A program made the translations under genes and the position numbers. From Acetobacteraceae bacterium (GTDB taxonomy: Bacteria > Pseudomonadota > Alphaproteobacteria > Acetobacterales > Acetobacteraceae): DNA of 64,000 nucleotides. The DNA lies in the NCBI GenBank assembly GCA_030041375.1, contig JASHOA010000024.1, forward strand, positions 1 to 64,000, in the 5' to 3' direction. Positions 59,938 through 64,000 of this stretch are shown in pieces. Position 1 is the stretch's first letter. Every line of letters starts with the position of its first letter. Under the pieces are notes generated by a model. That model was not told the DNA's origin. It saw only the letters and a program-made list of their open reading frames with translations, and did no database searches.

Positions 59938-62540
59938 GCGGCCGCCTCGATCCCGACGCCGATTCCATCGGCGTCTTCGTGAATGCCCTGTTCCGGTATG
60001 CGGACGACGGCAGCTTCGTCTCGCTCCGCGCGTTCGATCAGCATGACGACGGCAAGCCGCCGGTCCTCATCCGTCCAGTTCAGATCAATGGGGCCGGCTG
60101 CAGCGAGGTGATCGAGACTGCGGTCCGTTGCGAAAGGGACCTCGCTAACCGAGCGCAGGCCAGCGTGTTCTGTCCCCCGATCGCAACCTTCACCGTCCCG
60201 GACAAGGCGGCCGAAGCAACGCTCGCGAACGGGCTCGCGATCAGTGTCGAGTTAGACCAGGGCAACACCGCCGAAGCGCGTCAGAAGCTTGAAGGGCTGC
60301 TCGGGGCGGCAACTGTTGTGGTCGCGTCGGGCGGCACATGGAAGGATCCGCAGACGGGCGCGCTTTCGCCAAAATTGCACCTTCACTGGCGATTGAGCGA
60401 ACCAACCCGCGAGCCTATCGACCACGCCACGCTCAAGCGCGCAAGGCACCTTGCCTGCCTCTTGGTCGGCGCTGACCCGACCGCGAAATCAATTGTCCAC
60501 CCGCTCCGATGGCCTGGCACCTGGCACAGAAAGGCCGAGCCGAAACTAACCCGCATCATCGCACTCAACGAGGCGGCGCAGGTGCATCTGCCCGATGCGC
60601 TTGACGCCCTCGAAACGGCCGTAGAGCTAGCCGGAATTTCCGAGTTCGGAACCGGCGGACCAAAGCAGAGCGGCGAGCCGCAGGCACCGATTCCGCTGCT
60701 TGAAAGCGCTGTTTCCGCCATCCCAAACACCGACGCGGAATGGGACGAATGGAACACGGCCGGGCTGCTGCTCTACCGGGCCACCTGCGCGAGCGACGAC
60801 GGCCTGCGAATCTGGACTGCATGGTCCCGCAAGTCACCTAAGCACAGAGACCACGCGTGCGAAGAGCGGTGGGCACACTTCGCCACGTCACCGCCGACCC
60901 GCGGCGGAGCCGGCACCATCTTCATGCGCGCCTCGGCGCACGGATGGAAACGACCCGAGCAGCCAAAGTCCGGAGCCGAGACTGCCGAACCCTGGCCTTC
61001 GCCGTTTGATTTCCTTGCAGAGGACGACATCACTGGCGCGCCCGAGCTTCGACCAGAGCACTTACCCGAGGCAATCTCGCCTTTCGTGTTTGACACTGCC
61101 GATCGCATGGGCGCTGATCCGGCCGCAGTCGCCCTTGCCAGCCTTGTCGCGCTTGCCTCCGTCATGAGCGACGATTGGCGGATCCAGCCGAAGCGCTTCG
61201 ATACCGAATGGACAGAGGCGCCACGCATCTGGGGCGCCATCGTCGGCGACCCTTCCGTCCGAAAAACTCCCATCCTAAGGGCTTGCACGAGCCCGATCGA
61301 CCGCCTCGAGGCCGAGGCCCGCAGCCGGCACGCCGAGGCGATGGCGGCCTATCGGATCGCTCACAAAGCCTGGAAGAAAGACAAGGACGCCGACTCGGCT
61401 GCCGAACCAAAGCCGCCAATTCTGACCCGCTATATGGTCGAGAGCACCACGATCGAAGCATTGAGCGAGGTGCTGCGCGATGACGCGGAGGCCAGACAGG
61501 CAGCGCCGGCTCGCAAGGTACTCGTGCGGCAAGACGAGCTAGCCGAATTGCTGGCGAATTTCGACCGCTACCGAGAAGGCGGAAACGGCGCCGGTGACCG
61601 AGGTGCCTTCCTGCGGCTCTATAACGGCGGTCGGTTCACCGTCGATCGGATTCTTCGCGGTTCCTTCGCCTCGTCCAACTGGTCCGCCTGCCTGCTCGGC
61701 GGGATCCAGCCCGCGCCAATCCAGCGCATCGCCTCGCATGCGGTCGATGACGGCTTGCTTCAGCGGTTTTGCTATTGCGTCGTGAGCGGCCAAGGACAGG
61801 AAGACGATCGCGCGCCCAACACCGCAGCAATCCAGCGCTACCGCGCCCTGTTTCCCGCCTTGGGCGCTCTTCGCCCCGGTCGCACACCAGACCGAGACGC
61901 GATCCAGCAAGTTGCCTTCGATGCCGATGCGCACCGCCATCGCCTCGAAGTTCTCGGGCTTGCCGAAGCGGTCGCACTGATGCCCGACGCCAGCCCGCGG
62001 CTCAAATCAGCGCTCGGCAAATGGCCGGGACTATTCCCCCGGCTGGCATTGATCTTCCATCTGATCGAGATTGCGGATGCCAGAGCTGCCGGCCGCGACC
62101 CCCCTTCGCTTCTCGTCGTGACCGAGGCAACGGCAAGCAGGGCGGCAGCCTACATGCGCGACATCTTGCTCCCGCATCTGCTGCGCGCCGATGCGATGAT
62201 GTTCGGCACCGTGCAGACCGGGCACGCCCGATGGATTGCCGGCTACATTCTGGCGAAGGCGCTCAGCGTCCTGACGCTCAGGGATGTCGTGCAGGACTAT
62301 CGGCCACTCCGAGGCCCGGAACAGCACAAGGAACTCCTGGCGGTTCTCACCGGCCTTGAAGCCTTCGGATGGTTACGCCCTCTGCCGGCGCCAGCCACAA
62401 GCCCGCACCCTACCCGCTGGGCCGTCAATCCAGCCGTCCACACCGACTTCGCCGCCCGCGCTAAGTCCGAACGGTCCACCCGGAAGGAACAGCACGACCG
62501 CATCGCCGACCGGATCGCCAAATGGAAATCAGCCCGATGA
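59934..62540 (+). CDS. Primase-like/DUF3987 replication protein
   Basis: The 868-residue product joins an N-terminal AEP-type primase-like part (about 80-230; ISVELDQG, VVASGGTW, HLHWRLSEPT) to a DUF3987 domain (about 360-800) with a modified P-loop GDPSVRKT and the acidic VLVRQDELAELLANF. Such proteins serve replication of mobile elements as primase-helicase types, or are defence-related in some elements. The start overlaps the TOPRIM stop by four bases, which points to joint action. Confidence 0.8.
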   Translation: MSGRLDPDADSIGVFVNALFRYADDGSFVSLRAFDQHDDGKPPVLIRPVQINGAGCSEVIETAVRCERDLANRAQASVFCPPIATFTVPDKAAEATLANGLAISVELDQGNTAEARQKLEGLLGAATVVVASGGTWKDPQTGALSPKLHLHWRLSEPTREPIDHATLKRARHLACLLVGADPTAKSIVHPLRWPGTWHRKAEPKLTRIIALNEAAQVHLPDALDALETAVELAGISEFGTGGPKQSGEPQAPIPLLESAVSAIPNTDAEWDEWNTAGLLLYRATCASDDGLRIWTAWSRKSPKHRDHACEERWAHFATSPPTRGGAGTIFMRASAHGWKRPEQPKSGAETAEPWPSPFDFLAEDDITGAPELRPEHLPEAISPFVFDTADRMGADPAAVALASLVALASVMSDDWRIQPKRFDTEWTEAPRIWGAIVGDPSVRKTPILRACTSPIDRLEAEARSRHAEAMAAYRIAHKAWKKDKDADSAAEPKPPILTRYMVESTTIEALSEVLRDDAEARQAAPARKVLVRQDELAELLANFDRYREGGNGAGDRGAFLRLYNGGRFTVDRILRGSFASSNWSACLLGGIQPAPIQRIASHAVDDGLLQRFCYCVVSGQGQEDDRAPNTAAIQRYRALFPALGALRPGRTPDRDAIQQVAFDADAHRHRLEVLGLAEAVALMPDASPRLKSALGKWPGLFPRLALIFHLIEIADARAAGRDPPSLLVVTEATASRAAAYMRDILLPHLLRADAMMFGTVQTGHARWIAGYILAKALSVLTLRDVVQDYRPLRGPEQHKELLAVLTGLEAFGWLRPLPAPATSPHPTRWAVNPAVHTDFAARAKSERSTRKEQHDRIADRIAKWKSAR

Positions 62541-62628
62541 TGTTGGCAACGTTGGAGCGCGTACACGCGAATAGAGAGAGAGTGTGTGTGTGTGTCTAGC
62601 GCGTGCGCGTGCTCCAACATTGCCAACA
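62541..62628. terminator. Long hairpin around a GA/GT dinucleotide repeat
   Basis: Two 29-base arms (62541-62569 starting TGTTGGCAACGTTGGAGC, and 62600-62628) are complementary at 25 positions. They enclose a loop of alternating AG and TG repeats (62572-62595). It sits directly after the DUF3987 stop and before the end of a convergent gene, so it may terminate both transcripts. The dinucleotide tract is prone to slippage. Confidence 0.6.
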
Positions 62629-62635
62629 AGTCTCC

Positions 62636-63001
62636 CTAGAGAGGTGTCCCCTGCGGCCCCCTTGCTTTTATGAGCCCAAGGTCGGCACACCATCCCCGGC
62701 AGATCTGGAACGCGACGCCTAAACGCTCCGCGCACAGGTAGATTGGCTTGCCTTTTGCCCGCATGTCCCGAAGCGCGGCCTCTAGCTCGGCGGTCAGGAT
62801 GAGGCGGCGCCTGGCGTGCGCCGCAGCGAAGTTCTCCCGAAACTCTGGCGTGGCGCGCCGGGCAGCCATCGCTCGTATGCGACGTTCGCGGATATCCGGG
62901 TCTCGCCACGTCGCGATAGCGGCGGCTATCCCCCGCGCTTTCCGCGCAGGATCACGCCAGCTAGCAGCCACGGCTTCGGACCGGCTCAGTGATGGCACCA
63001 C
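62636..63001 (-). CDS. Small basic helix-turn-helix protein of the element
   Basis: The 121-residue product has two W-x-DP repeats (SWRDPARKARGIAAA and TWRDPDIRERRIRAM) similar to NUMOD-type DNA-binding motifs. A C-terminal LCAERLGVAFQICRGWCADL fits a helix-turn-helix. It begins with two GTG codons (63001 or 62998). It is transcribed against the rest of the element, which suits a regulator, but the function is not known. Confidence 0.5.
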   Translation of the reverse strand: MVPSLSRSEAVAASWRDPARKARGIAAAIATWRDPDIRERRIRAMAARRATPEFRENFAAAHARRRLILTAELEAALRDMRAKGKPIYLCAERLGVAFQICRGWCADLGLIKARGPQGTPL

Positions 63002-63126
63002 ACTCGTTTACTCCGCCCGGGCATCCGGCGCCAACGTTCCGCTGACCCGCGGCTCTACAATATCCCGCAGCTACCATTAGAAACTACGAAGGACAGACGG
63101 AGGCCAGGCTCCCTATATCTGCGCGT

Positions 63127-63318
63127 ATGAGTGAAACCGTACCCATCGCAGTGAGCCTTACCAGGCCACTGATCGCGGCGCTCGATCAGCGTGCCGCGGA
63201 CGAGGAGCGAAGCCGCAGTCAGGTTGTCCGCCGCCTCCTGCGGCAGGCACTCGCGAGAGAGCCCGAGCCGGTGGCCGTGCGCGAATTGCCGGGAAAATTG
63301 TCGCAGGAATCCCCGTGA
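63127..63318 (+). CDS. Ribbon-helix-helix protein
   Basis: The 63-residue product has an N-terminal beta strand (VPIAVSLTRPLIAAL) and two helices with RSRSQVVRRLLRQALARE, as in CopG/Arc-type dimeric repressors. The stop overlaps the next gene's GTG as GTGA. It stands divergent from the minus-strand HTH gene, with 125 bp between them. Confidence 0.7.
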   Translation: MSETVPIAVSLTRPLIAALDQRAADEERSRSQVVRRLLRQALAREPEPVAVRELPGKLSQESP

Positions 63319-63719
63319 AGGGTGGCCGAACATCAGGCACGCTAAGGGCGGGCGCTCGCATCGCAACCGGCAACGGCCGTAAACAGAAAGCCGCTCGCCT
63401 TGGGCTGCCACCTCCAATGTCCAAGAGCGATTTCGAGAACGCGTGCCGAGGGTTGGCGCCTTCGGCCCTCAATGCGTTACGCAGTGCTCTCACAAGTCGG
63501 CAGGACCGCGTCGCCGCCGCCAAGGTCATCCTGGACCGCGCCTATGGCGCCGCAACGCAGCGCTTAGAACATGGGGGAACGCCGGACGGAAGTCCGATTC
63601 TGGCCGTTCTCTCGATGACAGAGGAACAGAGGATGGCGAGGCTGCGGGAGCTGCTCGCGAAGATGCGGCAACGGCCGGCCGACGAGACCGCGCCTGCCGG
63701 TACGGGAGAAGAGAGTTGA
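63315..63719 (+). CDS. Small helical phage-type protein, possibly small terminase-like
   Basis: The 134-residue product (GTG start) is highly basic at its start and has APSALNALRSALTSRQDRVA followed by AAKVILDRAYG, a pattern typical of helical proteins found before terminase genes. It overlaps the preceding gene by four bases and the next by four (TTGA). Function by position only. Confidence 0.5.
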   Translation: MKGGRTSGTLRAGARIATGNGRKQKAARLGLPPPMSKSDFENACRGLAPSALNALRSALTSRQDRVAAAKVILDRAYGAATQRLEHGGTPDGSPILAVLSMTEEQRMARLRELLAKMRQRPADETAPAGTGEES

Positions 63720-63925
63720 TAGGTGGCTGGAAAACAGTGTGCGGTGTCGGGGAGGCCATTGTACTTCAAATCCTGCCGCCAACCGCCCCGCCGCTGGCGC
63801 AGTGGGACTGGCAGATGGCGCTCATGTTTTCCGACCCCCGGCACGCGCTCCTGCTGCCGGGTGGCATTCAGCCGGTTCTCAATGCACACGAATCAATCAT
63901 GCTAGGCCAGGAAGGGCATTGTTGA
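63716..63925 (+). CDS. Small ORF of unknown function, TTG start
   Basis: A 69-residue product starts with TTG inside a TTGA overlap with the previous stop. It reads LIGGWKTVCGVGEAIVLQIL and ends NAHESIMLGQEGHC. The stop touches the ATG of the next gene directly. The even chain of overlaps supports translation, but no family is recognised. A GTG at 63737 is an alternative. Confidence 0.45.
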   Translation: MIGGWKTVCGVGEAIVLQILPPTAPPLAQWDWQMALMFSDPRHALLLPGGIQPVLNAHESIMLGQEGHC

Positions 63926-64000
63926 ATGGCCGATCCGTTCGCTGCCGTCGAGAATCCATCGCCCGACACTGCGACTGCGACCGGCTCGCTCGGCGGTTCT
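63926..64000 (+). CDS. Partial gene at the right edge
   Basis: An ATG at 63926, with GGAAGGGC upstream, opens MADPFAAVENPSPDTATATG and runs into the window end. Only 25 residues are visible. The position in the element suggests a packaging or structural gene, but nothing in the sequence shows it. Confidence 0.4.
   Translation, partial: MADPFAAVENPSPDTATATGSLGGS

Larger units (their letters stand above)
55817..64000 (+). mobile_element. Integrative element (prophage or ICE), left part
   Basis: The block starts with a P4-type integrase and contains an excisionase-like protein, a TOPRIM protein, a primase-DUF3987 protein, a ribbon-helix-helix protein and a chain of overlapping small genes. No structural phage gene is visible before the window ends, so whether it is a phage or an integrative element is open. 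The right attachment site is outside the window. Confidence 0.75.

Noticed and set aside
62572-62596. Dinucleotide tract as a CRISPR or tandem-repeat gene feature
   Set aside because: It is a simple AG/TG run inside a hairpin loop, with no spacers or repeat units.
1-64000. tRNA, rRNA or CRISPR features
   Set aside because: I looked for T-loop (GGTTCGA-type) signals in the gaps and for regular spaced repeats, and found none convincing.

Overview
The window is about 68% G+C and reads as a chromosomal segment of an alphaproteobacterium, most likely one of the Acetobacteraceae (Rhodospirillales, Acidiphilium/Roseomonas-like). The main evidence is gene order. A dusB-ntrB-ntrC-ntrY-ntrX-(D-amino acid aminotransferase)-hfq-hflX block, a fused ispDF gene and many GTGA/ATGA-coupled starts are typical of that group. 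This assignment is inferred from family knowledge, not from a database search.

Layout. Bases 1-300 are the end of an IS630-type insertion sequence. From 335 to 23282 lie mostly catabolic and envelope genes: tricarballylate utilisation (tcuA, tcuB), an acetamidase/SDR/GST trio, a CaiB-type CoA-transferase, a small-membrane-protein/cell-wall-hydrolase pair that looks phage-derived, a serine-hydrolase beta-lactamase relative, acetoacetate decarboxylase, ispDF, an SPFH/NfeD membrane pair with an oxygenase-like gene between them, an AI-2E-family permease, an MFS carrier, and RraA-like and enolase-superfamily enzymes. A two-gene candidate restriction-modification locus (23425-25130) sits directly before the conserved nitrogen-regulation/hfq block (25182-35184), which is followed by ilvE.

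From 36.3 to 51.8 kb the content is more accessory. It includes a PEP-CTERM exported protein with a textbook sigma-54 promoter, a decayed integrase fragment, a cupin, an emrAB-type efflux operon with a divergent tetR and clear operators, a thiolase, an M20 amidohydrolase next to a dimethylformamidase-like protein, a PHP/zinc/UvrD helicase fusion, and a crotonase that carries a secretion signal. REP-like palindromes recur between genes at 10.4, 37.7 and 42.1 kb.

From 52.4 to 55.6 kb is a hot spot of decay and insertion. A Phd/VapC-type toxin-antitoxin module appears to be split, its start near 52541 and its end near 55587, around an IS1380-like transposase remnant, a glycosyltransferase-methyltransferase fusion and an intact higBA module. 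At 55817 a P4-type tyrosine integrase begins an integrative element that runs off the right edge. It carries an excisionase-like gene, a stand-alone Spo11/TopoVI-A-like TOPRIM protein coupled to a primase/DUF3987 protein, a strong hairpin around a dinucleotide repeat, and a string of tightly overlapping small genes.

The best candidates for under-described biology are the restriction-modification pair, the TOPRIM/DUF3987 pair, the split vapC locus, the signal-peptide crotonase and the oxygenase gene inside the nfeD-qmcA operon. No CRISPR array, rRNA or tRNA gene was recognised.
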